Assembly (NCBI GenBank): GCA_014905825.1
Contig: JACGCN010000016.1
Coordinates: forward strand, 1,054,001-1,118,000
Origin: Lyophyllum atratum
Lineage: Eukaryota > Basidiomycota > Agaricomycetes > Agaricales > Lyophyllaceae
DNA length: 64,000 bases
Direction: 5' to 3'
Shown: positions 10,977-23,447 of the stretch, piece after piece
Numbering within the stretch: the stretch's first letter is position 1
How the letters are laid out: each line of letters starts with the position of its first letter
Position numbers and translations under genes: made by a program
Notes under the pieces: model-generated
Databases searched by the model: none
What the model was told of the DNA's origin: nothing
The model's input: the letters and a program-made list of their open reading frames with translations, nothing else

Positions 10977-13145
10977 TTACTTTGTCCGCGCTCTCTTGCT
11001 CGCAGGTTCAGAGCTCCCGTCGTCAGTTTGTATCCTGCCCTCACGGTGCTCGTCTACCAACCATGCCTTACACGTCTCCTTTGTCCCTTCCGGATTGCCG
11101 AGTTGCCACTCCAAGAGTTGGTTCATCACTTTACCTGTCCAAGCTCCAGGCTTAGCGGCGCCCAGAGCTTTTACAACCTCCCCGCCCTTGAATACGGAGT
11201 GAGTTTCAAAATGAGAGTCGGAAGTTTGTTCTGCTTACATTTAAAAGCGGTTTCGCGTCAACAGCGTCAGGCAAGCTTAGTTCTTCCACCCTTGCCATGA
11301 AAACATTATACGTATTGACAATTTGAGTAGCCGCATCGGCTAGGTTCGTGCATATTGATAATAGGAAATTGGAGGAGTCGGTGGACTTACCGTCTAGTGT
11401 GTCATTCGCGAAGTCGTATAGCGGAACAAGTTCCTGTACGAGAGAGAAGAGCAACGATGTTGTCCAGTGAGATCCGGTGTTAACATTGTGTACGGCTTTT
11501 TCTCGCAGGAGGAGTCCTGGTTTCAACACAAAATCAATAAGCCTTCCATAAGATTGAGATAGAACCGACCAAGTGCCACGCGTTGAGATGGTTGAGGAAA
11601 TCTTTCAGCGGTCAACGCAGGGTTCTTCAATAACCTGGCTGCACAGAAAAGCGCCGGAATACCATCAAGAAAGTGATTTTGAGTCCCGAGTTTCAACGTC
11701 TCTCGAATAATGTATTCAATGGCTGACTGTGGCTTTTTCTTCCTATCGAGATAAGTGATCGTTTGGTATGGGGTTAGGGTTGCTGCAAGATATAGCCGTG
11801 CTCTGCAGGAGGAATCAGAATTGACGGTCGAAAGGTAAGTTGGATGCAGTCGCGGTAGTGGATTCATTTCTTGAGGGTAAAGAAGGGTGTTTAGAATTGA
11901 GGCGGCAGCAAATGCGGAATCCCGCGGAGCTGGTGCAGATGAGAAGGTCGCCGAAAGCTCTGGAGGAATGACGGAAAATATCGAGTCATATAAAGAGAGA
12001 TCGCTGATTAGCCTTATGGCCTCAAATGGGTCGCGTCCTAACGAATATTAGAATCCGAGAACAGAACAATACTTAAAGCCCACCTTTCATTATCTTAGAA
12101 AGCTCTTCTCCTACACGTTCACGAGCGACCTTCATAACCAGAGCCTGCTATGATGTAAATACATTAGCTAGCAGGACGGGTAGGGACATGAAAACTGTTG
12201 ATATCATATTCACCTGGATGTCTGGTTCCTTGGCAGCTTGTCGTAACTCAGTAACGGTGTCGAATCCATACCTGCTAGCAAACCTGATACAGCGTAGGAT
12301 GCGCAAGGGATCGTCTAGGAATGTTACCCGGGGCGGTAATGGCGTACGGATTATCCCTTCCCGCAAGTCATCCAATCCCTGTGAATCCCATTCAGCAGAC
12401 AGACGCCAGCCACGTGGGTTGCGCACCTTTCCTGTGTGATCTTCGACTTCACGAGTGTGTACATTATAAAACAACGCGTTGACAGTGGTGTCCCTTCGTA
12501 GGGCGTCCTGCACTGGAGTGCCAAACGTCTTCCTCGGCTATTTTCAGACAACTCGAAAATATAACACAGATTTACTCACCACTCCGGTTGGAATCCGACT
12601 GTTCTCGGCATACTCCTCGCTTCGAAGATTCACAAGATCGATGTCCAATCCCAAAAACCTGAAAGTAGCGGTCTCGAGGTGTTTTGACTGCTCCGGATTC
12701 TGTGCAATTTTGCTTATGTTTCCGGTCGGGATCCCTTTGTTACGAGCAAATTCAGCCAGGTGATCAGCGAACTCTAGCCCCATCATGTCGCTCAACGCTA
12801 TGTCGATGTCATTACTGTCCGAGCCAAGTAACTGTAAGGCAAGCCATTGCAATATAAGATGAATGTCAACATTAACAAGCGTATCTGATTAACCTTGTCT
12901 CTGACCCAACCTCCGGCAATTCTACAGGACGTGTCAATGCCTTTGTCCTCCTTCAGGTATTTTGTACACTCGTCCAAGACTGTGCAGATCTGGTTCTCTA
13001 CGTCCGTCAATTCAATCGTCATCTGGCTTGGGGGTTGTATTCGGCTGAGAGAAGCATTTCGAAGGGACATGGAGGAGTATGCTTTTCTGTGGAATCTGTT
13101 CAGAAGTAGTTTGCTAAAGCTAGAAGAGATCCTTGGGATGCGCAT
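10977..13145 (-). CDS. CCA1: tRNA nucleotidyltransferase (CCA-adding enzyme)
   Basis: Adds the CCA end to tRNAs in cytosol, nucleus and mitochondria. The start at 13145 gives an arginine- and serine-rich N-terminus (MRIPRISSSFSKLLLNRFHRK) that looks like a mitochondrial presequence, and a second Met follows at codon 26, as in yeast CCA1 with its alternative starts. The catalytic head shows GGWVRDK and then DSNDIDIALSD, the metal-binding DxD of class II nucleotidyltransferases. Further motifs are RRDTTVNALFYN, LDDPLRILRCIRFASRYGF and the flexible-loop region. After many short introns it ends with a basic ASKRARTK tail at 10979. A 48-base intron (GT at about 12426 down to 12379) splits EDHTGK from GLDDLREG. 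It can be read through in frame, so naive gene finders would keep 16 spurious residues. It is convergent with the HMG gene, 94 bases apart. Confidence 0.92.
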
Positions 13146-13572
13146 GCAACGATTGTACGGGAAGGTGGAAGATATGCAATGTCAACTTTCAATTCGATGT
13201 AGTTCACTGGGAGTCACTTCGCAAGCACGTGCACCGCGACGCAACGCTCGGCCCCATGACGCGTCCAAGACGCGTCAAGCAACTTGTGCTTGGATCGAAA
13301 AGTGACCACTACGTGGAAAAGACCTTCGGTCGCTCATTCATACATGTGCCTTGGATGTTTGAAAAGCGGCTTATTTGCAAAACCAATCTTGGCACTGTAA
13401 GTTCTTATACTACTTAGTAGAAGTTCAGCATGATTTCTGCCGAGAGGAGAGGTATATATGCTAATTAGGGATGTAATATGTGAGTTTCGAGGTATAAATT
13501 TACTGCTTAGTTTATTTCCTAATAATTGAAGAAGGCGAAATTAGGAGAAATTGGATGCCTTCGCTCAGATAG
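13146..13572. other. CCA1 promoter and thioesterase 3' region, with two MCB-like boxes
   Basis: The short ORFs here are unsupported. Two ACGCGT hexamers lie at 13259-13264 and 13270-13275, and a CACGTG E-box lies near 13227. ACGCGT is the core of the Mlu cell-cycle box bound by MBF in fungi. A role here is inference. Confidence 0.45.
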
Positions 13573-14418
13573 CTAACGGAGAATGAACTGTAGCCAGGAA
13601 GCGATGTCATCGAGCTCGGCGTCGTTGATGGCATGTCCTAGATCATCATAAACTCGTATCTGGAGTTTCGATGGCGAGAGTCCGATAGTGTTCCGTAGAA
13701 AAGTAGTTGCATCCTGGCCGTAAGATATTGGTATCTCTCGATCAGCCGCACCGTGACACCACAACACCGGAAGGCTAGGAGTGGCGTGCATCATCTATAA
13801 AACAAAATGTTGTGAGCTTGAAGAATAAGGAAGCATAAAATCACGAACATATCTCGCTCGAGGAGGAATCCATCCCGACAAGCTGACAACGCCTCCCAGA
13901 TAGTGTAATGATGATAGGGCAACCATCATACTTAACGCTGCACCTTGACTAAAGCCTACAAGCACGATGCGTCGCGAATCTATTCCCGCATGGACCTGAG
14001 ATAGAATAAGGTCTTCTATCACCCCGATAGACTCGGAGATAGCGTTTTCGTCAAATTCGTTTTGACCTGGGGGAAGTTGCGCAACATCAAACCAGCTAGG
14101 TCGACGATGACGATGATTCATAGAAACATGCCGTTTGGGTCTGTAAGCGGAAGATTTAGGGATAGCGGTTGTCTTCAAAACGCTAACAACTCACGCCTGT
14201 GGTAAAATCCATTGGACATGGGGAAGCTTGGGTGCAAGAGCCTCAATAACCACCATTCTCCATGTCAGGTTGGATTGTCCCAACCCCTAGATTCAGGTCT
14301 TAGTGCAAGATGAACGTGAAATAGAACGTGCACTTACGTGAATAAATATTACAGTCGCGCTATGGGCATGGCGTGCCGGTACGGCCACAGTGTCTTGGTA
14401 AGGGTGTCCTCCCTCCAT
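13573..14418 (-). CDS. Acyl-protein thioesterase 1-like alpha/beta hydrolase
   Basis: A cytosolic serine hydrolase that removes palmitate from cysteine of membrane-bound proteins. Exon 1 (MEGGHPYQDTVAVPARHAHSATVIFIH) is joined after an intron to GLGQSNLTWRMVVI, giving the FxHGLG oxyanion region. The nucleophile elbow is GFSQGAALS near 13945. The catalytic Asp is in WCHGAADREIPISYG near 13750, and the catalytic His is in YDDLGHAINDAELDD near 13630. The protein ends WLQFILR. It diverges from VAC8, which itself carries palmitoylation-type cysteines. The neighbour relation is suggestive only. Its length, about 240 residues, is normal for the family. Confidence 0.88.
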
Positions 14419-14901
14419 CGTTTGAATGGTTGCGACATCGGTGCTCACAAATAAATTCTATTTAACCAGACGAGACTTCGTTGACGAGTACGGGAGGCGG
14501 CTGATAGCAACAGTTACCGCAGTAAGGGTGTGTGTAACGGAACGCTGCGGGTGCTGCGCGCCTGCCAACCCCTCAGATTATCCATCATCCAAGGGACGAG
14601 CTACATAGCCTGAATCGGCAGTGCTGTGGGTCGCAGAGTTCAATATTCCATTCGGTATGTCGGAGGCGACGACGAATTCTCGAAAGCTCGAACTTCGAAG
14701 ATGGACGAGATTTCGATAATAGTGCACACGTGACGACCATGCGTTGGTGTCACAGTCAAGTGTGTGTTCCCACGGTACCTGGGCCTTGAACAGGTTCCCC
14801 GAGAAGTTAATTTTGTAGTTGCTGCTCATCTTTGCCCTCGTCCTGCTGCCCTCGTCCGCCCAAGCACAGCCGCCTTCTCTACTGTACATCCAATACGAGT
14901 C
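14419..14901. other. Divergent promoter region, thioesterase / VAC8
   Basis: Two gene starts face away from each other across 483 bases. Long reverse frames here (14578-15093) overlap the first VAC8 exons and have no domain signal. No extra gene is called. Confidence 0.5.
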
Positions 14902-17316
14902 ATGGGAAACATTAGCAGCTGCTGCGAAAATTGCTGTACGAGTCTTCTTTTGCCCGAAACAGCCTTGGATACCTAACCACTCACCCTTTCTTAGTCCAGG
15001 GGCGCAGGTCGCAGTCTTACGAGCCGTTGCTTCTGGAGAACGAGAGGGAGGCTGTCGCGGACTTGCTTCAATATCTCGAGAGTACGATTCCATTTTGCTT
15101 TCCTGGAACCTGAAGTCTTACTTGACCACTGCTGTATCAGACCGAACAACCACCAATTTCTTCACGGGATCTCCACTTTCTGCATTAACTACCCTTTCGT
15201 TCTCAGACAATGTTGACCTCCAACGGAGTGCGGCGTTAGCTTTCGCAGAAATCACGGAAAAAGAAGTTCGCCCGGTTGGTCGAGATACGCTGGATCCCAT
15301 TCTTTTCCTTTTGAGCAGTCACGACACGGAGGTGCAGCGGGCTGCAAGTGCTGCGCTCGGGAATCTCGCTGTTAATAGTAAGTTCATAGCATCATGATAC
15401 CGCATGCGCAAGAGCTTCTCTTACATTCGAATCAGCTGACAACAAACTTCTCATCGTCAAACTGGGTGGCCTGGAGCCTCTGATTCGCCAGATGCTCAGC
15501 CCTAATGTCGAAGTCCAATGCAATGCTGTTGGTTGTGTCACAAATCTTGCCACCCACGGTCTGTATTTTAATTACGTTCCTCGGACTTCTATGACTTAAC
15601 GACCAGTCTAGATGATAATAAGACGAAGATAGCGAAGTCCGGTGCCCTGGTTCCGCTGACTAGGCTGGCGCGGTCGAAGGATATGCGTGTTCAACGAAAT
15701 GCAACGGGCGCGCTCCTCAATATGACCCATTCAGGTAAGCTTCATTTCACGCCATTGACCCATCATAACATGACCCCCCTTTAGACGAGAATCGACAACA
15801 GCTCGTGAACGCTGGAGCGATACCTGTGCTTGTCAGCCTTCTCAACTCGCCGGATACAGATGTGCAATATTATTGCACAACGGCTTTGAGTAACATTGCT
15901 GTGGATGGTGAGATAGTTTTCTGCACTAGAAGCATCGTCTCATTTTTTTTAGGTGCTAATCGGAAGAAGCTCGCGCAGAGCGAACCGAAGTTGGTCACCA
16001 GCCTTGTCATGCTGATGGATAGTTCGAGCTTGAAGGTTCAGTGTCAGGCAGCATTGGCGCTCCGGAATCTTGCAAGTGACGGTCAGTATCTCCTATGTCT
16101 TCTGCATAGAACATGGTCTGATATCCTCGATATATAGAAAAGTACCAACTTGAGATCGTCAAGGCCGATGGTCTCGTGGCCCTCCTTCGCCTCCTCCAAT
16201 CAACATATCTACCACTCATCCTCTCGTCAGCGGCCTGTGTCCGAAACGTCTCCATACACCCGCAGAACGAGTCCCCGATCATTGAATCCGGGTTCCTACA
16301 GCCATTGATCAATCTCCTGTCATTCAAGGACAACGAAGAGGTTCAGTGCCATGCTATATCTACTCTTCGCAACCTTGCCGCGAGCTCGGAGAAGAACAAG
16401 ACTGCTATCGTCAAGGCTGGTGCTGTCCAGTCGATCAAGGAGCTAGTTCTTGAGGTGCCTACGAATGTCCAAAGCGAGATGACAGCATGCGTGGCTGTTC
16501 TGGCTTTAAGCGGTGCGTTGACAGCGTGCTTTAAGCAATAACTGTTCTTATAACCTCTCTTAGATGAATTGAAGGGACAACTGTTAGAGATGGGTATTTG
16601 CGAGGTTCTAATCCCATTGACGAATTCGCCCAGCTCCGAAGTGCAAGGCAACAGTGCCGCTGCGCTAGGAAATCTCTCATCGAAAGGTTTGCATTCTTGG
16701 AACATAATTCAATTTCCTGAAAGTTGATCGCGACGTTATTTCCAGATGGCAGGACAGCGACAGATGACTACTCGGCTTTCAACGACGTTTGGGAGAAGCC
16801 AGACGGTGGCATGCACAGATATCTTTACCGATTCTTGAGCAGCCCTGATGCTACCTTCCAACACATCGCTGTTTGGACAATCGTTCAGCTCTTGGAGTCT
16901 GGAGGTATGGTTACGCGATCGTTCTCAAGCCAAACAACATCCTCACTGTTCACCTTCCTCTAGATCCTCAACTAATCAGCAACATCCGTAGCTCAACACT
17001 CCTGATACCCAACATCCGCAACCTTGCCACATCTCGTGCATCATCCCCGTCTTCATCCGTCGAGACACCCCACTCTCATCACTCTCGCACGCACTCGGAA
17101 CACGATACAGAGACTGGGGATGGACAGGGCGAAATCCAACTCCTTGGCCGCCGGATTTTGGAGTTTGTTGATGGCGATGCCGAGGGTTTGGTCCCTTCCA
17201 GTGTCCCCGGCTCTCACATGCAGCCCGGTTCATCAGTGGCGAGCTCTGCTGGACGGGATCACGAGGAGTTGCGACGGAGCGTCCGAGAGGCATTTGCGCC
17301 GGGGTCCCACCGCTGA
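14902..17316 (+). CDS. VAC8: Vacuolar armadillo-repeat protein VAC8
   Basis: A vacuole-membrane adaptor for vacuole inheritance, nucleus-vacuole junctions and selective autophagy. Exon 1 encodes [11 protein letters not shown]. Gly2 is the myristoylation site and the cysteines are palmitoylation candidates. It splices to [29 protein letters not shown], the diagnostic VAC8 entry. About ten armadillo repeats follow, with introns close to repeat borders. Examples are [60 protein letters not shown] and [15 protein letters not shown]. The C-terminal exon has a Ser/His-rich stretch and an extension ([19 protein letters not shown]...[10 protein letters not shown]) beyond the armadillo core, as seen in basidiomycete homologues. 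Splice phases join all repeats without a break, so the gene looks intact. Confidence 0.95.
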
Positions 17317-18326
17317 TGTGACTCAGCTTCCTTGGCGGTGCTCGCGCAGTTGCACGAGCGCAACGAGGCTATCCTGAGATTGGTTTTGGTTAGTTGATAC
17401 GGACAGTGTTTCCTTTCGTTTTTATCCATCTAAGCGACCACCGGCCTGCGTGGTAATCTTTGTCATTGGGGGGTTTTTCTTGTACCATGTCATGTTCTCA
17501 CTCACTCTTTTTTATTCTTTTCAATTCTTCACATTCTTCAATCCTCCCAGCCCTCGTGTCCTCTTAATCTTGGTCGTTCTCCAGGCGATATCGATGTTGT
17601 TTACCCACTGGTGCTTGGCGTTCAAAGCGTAGACTGGTGATGCGCCTGTTGAATATGATACTATAGCACAATATGACTTATGACTCGTCAAGAAGGCGGG
17701 ATCCGCCTGATGAAGAGAATGATTGGTGGACTTGTCAAACTCGGCGCCACGATCACACGTGTCGTCGATCGTGATTTCACCGCCGAAGGCTGCGCCTCAC
17801 ACTCATCTCATCAGACACGATGGTAAGTCGTGGAGCCGGAGATACGTCCCGGTGTTTCCCTCTTCAGGCACTTTTCCATGCCAATGGAGGCGAAGACAAA
17901 GTCCTTTTGGAAGAACAATGCAAACGTGACTTCAATCAAAATTCTGTTCGGGCTTGGGTAAACCTCTGGGTGCTCCGTGTTTCTTGGAATCGCACACGAT
18001 CCTCGTGTCCGCTAGAGCGAACCTGTGCCTCTGACGAACCCACCCTGGAACGAGCGGGGACCGTTATAGAGTTTTGATAGCAGCACCTCAACCTCACCCT
18101 TACCGGCCGGCCGGAACGACTTCTATTCATAAACCTCGACCACACGATAGCAACCAGTCCTTCCTTTTTCTTCAGCCGACTTCTCCTTGTTCTCTCTCGC
18201 TATCTCCCCGAGCTTGTCTTGATTTTCCCCCGACGGCTGCGCCTTCTTGCTTTCAACTCTTTCTTCCACTACTTATTCCTTTCCCCGTTTTCCGCCACCG
18301 GAGCCACCCCACATCCCTGAATACCG
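17317..18326. other. Long intergenic region between VAC8 and the GH16 gene
   Basis: About 1 kb. The first 300 bases are T-rich 3' region of VAC8. The last 250 are a pyrimidine-rich (CTTCTC) leader typical of fungal 5' UTRs. Frames at 17723-18400 show no domain. No gene is supported. Confidence 0.55.
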
Positions 18327-20038
18327 ATGCTCTTCAAGTCCCTCCCCCTGGGCCTCGTCCTTCTCATTTCCGATGTCTCTCCGGCTTCAGCTACTACTAG
18401 CCTCGTTCCGCGTGCCATACAGAACATCCACATGTCCGCGGTCAAGCACACAACTAACCTTGCGCGGGACCTCCGTGTGGCATTCGGCGGCATCCTCGTC
18501 GCTCAACCCCCGAGCTCGAATACGCACGCTGTCTACTGCAAGCCGGGTAGGGCGGGTACCCTGGGAGGGACGGTTGGGGGCGGCAATGACACTTCAGCGG
18601 GTACTACATCTTCTCGACCCCCATCCAGCGCAACCAGGAGTTCGTCGAGCGGGAAGCCGACCGGAACATCAGCGGCATCCTCCCCTTGGAAGTTGGTAGA
18701 AACCCATGTGAGTTCAGTCATTGTTTTTGAGCGAGTGCTTCGCTGATTGTGCACTCCAGCAAGGGGACAATTTCTACGATGGATGGGAGTTCTTTATTGG
18801 TCCAGATACGCCCACCAAGGGTGCGTTGTCCTTGTCATTCTATTACATCGTTAAGTTTAACGCAGCTTGCAGGTATCGTGGAGTATGTTGACCAGGCGAC
18901 TGGCGTAAGTCCTGAAAGCTCGACCTAGTGGCGTCTTGTATTAACCAACATACCTTCAGCGTGCAAGCGGCATACTAGAAGTCAATGGTGATGGAAATGC
19001 GATTATGCGAGTAGAAACAACCCCGAACGTTCCCGACCTACGAAAGAGCATTCGTATCACCACCCAGACACCATTCAACGGAGGGCTGATCATCATGGAT
19101 TCCGTACACATGCCCACTGGCTGCGGGATATGGCCGTAAGTAGACCTATTTTATCCGAAATACTGCTTCTGAACTTCCACATCAGGGCCTTCTGGACAAA
19201 TGGTACGCGCCTACACCGCTGGTCATGCGTGTGCCAATAGATACTCAATCTCATTTCTTCAGGACCCAACTGGCCGCGTGGTGGTGAAATCGACATCGTT
19301 GAAGCTGTCCACGATTACACGAATAACCAAATGACTATCCATACGGACGTAGGCTGCAGACTGCCATCCGCAGATGCCAACGCCCTTAGGATATCGGGAA
19401 ACGTGATCGGAGGGACAGACTGCGCGGCCCTGACGACCGGAAACCAGGGCTGTGGTATTCGCGCGCCCTCGAGCAATTCTTTCGGAGCGGGTTTCAATCG
19501 CAACGGGGGAGGAACTTACGCTAGTACGTGTCTGTTGCTTGCAACAATACGCGCCTCTGAACATGACCCTCAGTGCAATGGGATGGCTCCGGAATTGCCG
19601 TCTTTTTCTTCCCTCGCGGCGCCGAGCCCGCTGACATCACCAACGATCGACCACGACCGGAAACGTGGGGTCCTGCCCAGGCGAGGTGGCCTGCGGACGC
19701 ATGTGATCCCTTCAAGTTCTTCAGCAACCACAATGCCATCTTTGACACGACGTTATGGTGAGTACTCTATGATCGAAGTTGCAAACGTGAGCTTGATAAC
19801 TCGTTCCCAGCGGAGAATGGGCGGGCGGTGTGTGGAATAGCGCTGGAATTCCTGGCCAAGAGCAAAGTTGCGCCCAGCGGACAGGGGTCGCTACATGTGA
19901 AGCATTCGTGCGAGCTAATGGTGCCTCCATGTCGGAAGCTTGTGAGTAATGTTCCATGCTTTCCAGCATTTCCATCGCTTATGTTGCCCTTCAGACTGGG
20001 AAGTGAAATATGTGAAACGGTATCAATTCCAAGGCTAG
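18327..20038 (+). CDS. Secreted GH16 endo-beta-1,3(4)-glucanase-like protein
   Basis: Cleaves beta-1,3 or mixed beta-1,3/1,4 glucans, acting outside the cell. The start at 18327 gives a signal peptide (MLFKSLPLGLVLLISDVSPASA). A low-complexity Gly/Ser/Thr linker with SATRSSSSGKPTGTS follows near 18570-18690. The catalytic jelly-roll then runs through many small exons: NFYDGWEFFIGPD, GIVEYVDQATG, MPTGCGIWPAFWT, and the active-site motif GGEIDIVEAVH near 19285-19315. That motif carries both catalytic glutamates of the ExDxxE type. Later pieces are QMTIHTDVGC, MQWDGSGIAVFFFPRG and GEWAGGVWNSAGIPGQ. The end, YWEVKYVKRYQFQG, joins over an intron ending at 19994. This resembles laminarinases of the Lam16A type from white-rot fungi. 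An N-terminal linker before the catalytic domain is somewhat unusual. Confidence 0.88.
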
Positions 20039-20553
20039 ATCTTTGCCATTTTGGGGTACACGACTTGTTATGACTTTGTCACGATCTCCTGTATTTCAAG
20101 CGGTCATTCACTTGAGGATTTATCTTTATGTTATTAATTGGACATGAAAGTGGGAAGTAGATCATATTAGAATAGACATACCTTGAGTAGAGCACATTTC
20201 ACAACATTGATTTCGCGTAGTATGCGGCCACACGCAATGCGTGGCCTTCGTAGGATTGGCATAACCTGTGAGCAGCAAGAATTGGGCGGGCGGCGGGCGC
20301 GTAGGTATTATGAGACCACGTGGTTTGACTCTGACCAAGCCCGATTGGGATGGCCGACGTCGAGAATATTCTGCAAGTCTCTCGAGGACGCGCGTCTTGT
20401 CTCAACTTGACAAGAACGCCAACAGCATACGCGTCCCCGACGCGCGTCTACTAATCCATTATTCAGCAGCTATGCCCTCCACTATAAAGTGCGCCTGCGA
20501 TCCAGCAGTCAATTCTCATCTACTTTCCTCAATCTACTACAGTTCTTCCAAAG
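20039..20553. other. BAG-gene promoter region with heat-shock-element-like dyad and TATA box
   Basis: Contains a perfect GAA-two bases-TTC dyad (GAATATTC) at 20364-20371 and TATAAA at 20483-20488, 66 bases before the start codon. GC-rich ACGCGT-like repeats lie at 20389-20450. No gene was seen. The heat-shock reading is inferred from the element and from the co-chaperone gene behind it. Confidence 0.45.
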
Positions 20554-23083
20554 ATGTCGTGCTACACACCCGCTTCTCGTTACCCCACTACATTCGCCTA
20601 CTCTCCAGCGCCCTTGACCACGCCTCGTGACAGGTACCTCGCCGCACTCGCAGAGGCCAAGGCAGCAGAGACCGAATACCTCGCTGCTGAAGCTGTCCAG
20701 CGCGAGGAGGACGCGCTCCGCCGTCGCTTGGAAGACATCCAGCTGCAGAAACAAGATCAGGAGCTTCTCCTTCGCTCTCGATACGGTCGGACCCCTCATC
20801 ACTCCTCCCATTCACTCTCCGAACTCGGCGCCTACCCCACCTACGGGTATGATCGTCTCGCAGCCCTTCGTCGCCAAGTCGAAGAGGAGGAGGCCATGCG
20901 CCTCCTCGCAGTCAGGCAGGCTGAGATTGAGCAGGAACGTCGCCGCAAGGTAGAGGAAGCCCATCTGCTTTCTCTCAAACACCAAGAACAAATCCGTCTT
21001 CATCGAGAACGGGAGGAAGGACGCGTTGCCGCCCTCTTCGAGCGCCGCGCTGCCAAAGCTCATCAGATTCTGATGAAATCTGCTGAACGCCAGCAGTTGG
21101 GCTGCTGCCGACAGGTGAGGCATCCCATATCGATGTCATGATTCTGTACTGACTTTCTATCAAAAGGTCTCGGTGCAACCTTCCTCGCAGCAGCTATGTG
21201 GTAACTCATGCCAGCGAACTGGCCTTCGCCCTGAAATTCCGGGACATCTGGTCAGTCACCCTGCTTTGCAGGCTTTTCTGGGTCCCAGGGCCCAAGACTT
21301 TGCTCCGGCCAAGCCAGTACGTTATCACTTCACATTGGCCATTGCTTCTGTGCTAACGCTTGCCTTTCATAAGTCCGGAGCGCAATCTTCAGTCGAAGTC
21401 GATCTTCTCCAAGGACTCCTGAACCAACTTCTCGGGGGTCAACTGGAGGCGTCTAAGCCTAAGGCTCCCGCCGTTGCTCCAGAGTCCTCTCCTGCTGACG
21501 GCCTCGAGCAATTCTTGAGTCATATCTACGGAAATGCACAGAAACATCAGGACACCCAGTCCCCGGAAGCCCTCCAGCGATTCACCAACCTCTTCGGCCT
21601 TCCTTCCCAAACGCCCCAGCAGCAACCCGTTCCCGAGGTTTCGACTTCTTCCTCCAAGGTACCATCCGCATCACAGGCTGGGCCCGAAAGCGTTCAACAC
21701 CTGTTCGACCTTTTCGGCCTTTCTGCTGCCAAACAAGCCAACCAGCAAGCAGCCCCACAGCCCTCCGCATCTTCTTCGAAAGCACCGTCCGTGTTGGCTC
21801 CTATGGCTGAACCTCTCCAGCAAGTCTTTGACATGTTCTTCGGACAGCCTCAGAACAAGCTTGCCGAGGAAAAATGCGAGGTACGTTGCTATCCTTACGC
21901 ACTCCGAAGTTCCTTTCCTAATTCTATTCTATCGTTCCAGAATCCGGCTGCTTCAGCTCCTCCCAAAGCACCCGAAGCGTCCCTCAGGGAGCAGCTCGAA
22001 TCACGTCTCAATCAAGAGTATTCCTCTGAAGTGAGGGATACTATTCAGGCGATCTTCGCTTCTCTCCAGGACGCGGAGCCCAACCACATCGGCTCTTCCT
22101 CAGCGGCATCCAACTCAGCCGGGAGCAGCAAAGGCAAAGCTAAGGCCGCAGAAACCCCAGCCACCGCCTCTCCCTCTGCTACCAGTGCTACCTCCAAGGA
22201 CGTCGTCAACTCCATGAACGAAGTCCACAACATCGAAGCTGCCTTCCAAGCCCTCGAAAGCGACTTCACCTTCCCCGCCCACCTTGACTTCCTCGCCGCC
22301 CACCTCGCTACCGGCAGTCCCGCGTCATCGGACTCCGAAGCCTCTGCGACCGTGCACCTCGCCTACACCTCTCGTAACCACCCCGTGCGGTTCTACGAGC
22401 AAGCCTTGAGCGCGCTCCTCACCCAGCTGGATTCGATCGACAGCTTTGGGAATGATGATCTTCGGGGGATGAGGAAGGAGGTCGTTGATAAGGTGGAGAA
22501 GGCGCTGGGTGAGCTGGAGAGGGAAGTTGAAGGGCGTTGGAGGACTAGGCTTTCGAAGGAGGTTAAACCTGTCGAGGCTGAGGTGACCAAGTCGATGGTG
22601 ACTCAGGCTGCCATCCCTTCCCAAGCAACGTCTTCGCAGAGCGACTCTGCTGCTATCCCTGATGTTCATAAGGTGCCTGTCGCATCCGCTGCCGGAGAAG
22701 ATTCTTCTACTCTCTCCCCAGTGCTTGAGGCTACTCCTGAAGTCTCTGCACCAGCCGTCACTCCCTCCACGACAAGCACCACCAACGCATCTACATCTTC
22801 AGAGGCCTCGGTCATCGACAGCACAATATCTACCCATACACCCACTGAAATTTCGGAAACCAACGAAGATACCATACCCTCATCGACTTCACTTGCCGCA
22901 TCAGTCCTCACCGTCAAGGGCTATGATGCCGAAGCCACCACCGTCCCGGATGCCTCTCCTCCGGAGTCGGAGTCCGGTGATACTTTCCTCCTGGCCGCCG
23001 CAGACGCCGACTCAATCCCGAAGCGTTCAAATCACAAAGGCAGCGATGATGCTGGGAGTGACTGGTCTGAAGTTGAGGCTTGA
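20554..23083 (+). CDS. BAG-domain co-chaperone regulator
   Basis: A predicted Hsp70 nucleotide-exchange co-chaperone of about 786 residues after removal of three introns (ending near 21167, 21374 and 21940). The N-terminal 190 residues are a charged coiled coil rich in Glu, Arg, Gln and Ala (RRQVEEEEAMRLLAVRQ and similar). A long Ser/Pro/Ala-rich middle holds repeated short helices of the form LFGL/FDLFGLS. The BAG domain lies around residues 495-612 (bases 22200-22560), with NSMNEVHNIEAAFQALES at its start and a helix LRGMRKEVVDKVEKALGELE near the end. The last residues are DDAGSDWSEVEA. WSEV after acidic residues fits an Atg8-interacting motif. The domain call is strong; the autophagy link is inference. 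Confidence 0.85.
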
Positions 23084-23447
23084 ACTTGGAATTTGCGACT
23101 TATGTATGATATGTTTACTCTGTATTATAACTTATGATCTGTTTTGTACTCTACTAACCACGTACTACTCTTCCCACTCTTATTTTTACATAGAAGCAAA
23201 CTCGATTTCATCTCTATCCACTTGGCGTAAATGATCTTTGAAAAATGAAGTGTTCGCGAACTTCACAACAAGACCCTAACCCTAGATTAATTCTCCGAGT
23301 CTGACTTTTGTTGGTCTCGTTGAGCCCCTTGTTTAGATCAAACCAACAACGCAAGGAGAATGGGGGAAAATGATCGAGTTACCAAGATATACAACACTAG
23401 TCCTGATATTACTATAGTACGGTAAGGTTCTCTCCACAGCGTCAACT
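23084..23447. other. Convergent 3' regions of BAG and GYF genes
   Basis: AT-rich terminator region between two convergent stop codons. Nothing else was seen. Confidence 0.55.

Noticed and set aside
14578..15093. 171-codon reverse frame over the VAC8 start
   Set aside because: Overlaps clear VAC8 exons and has no family signal.
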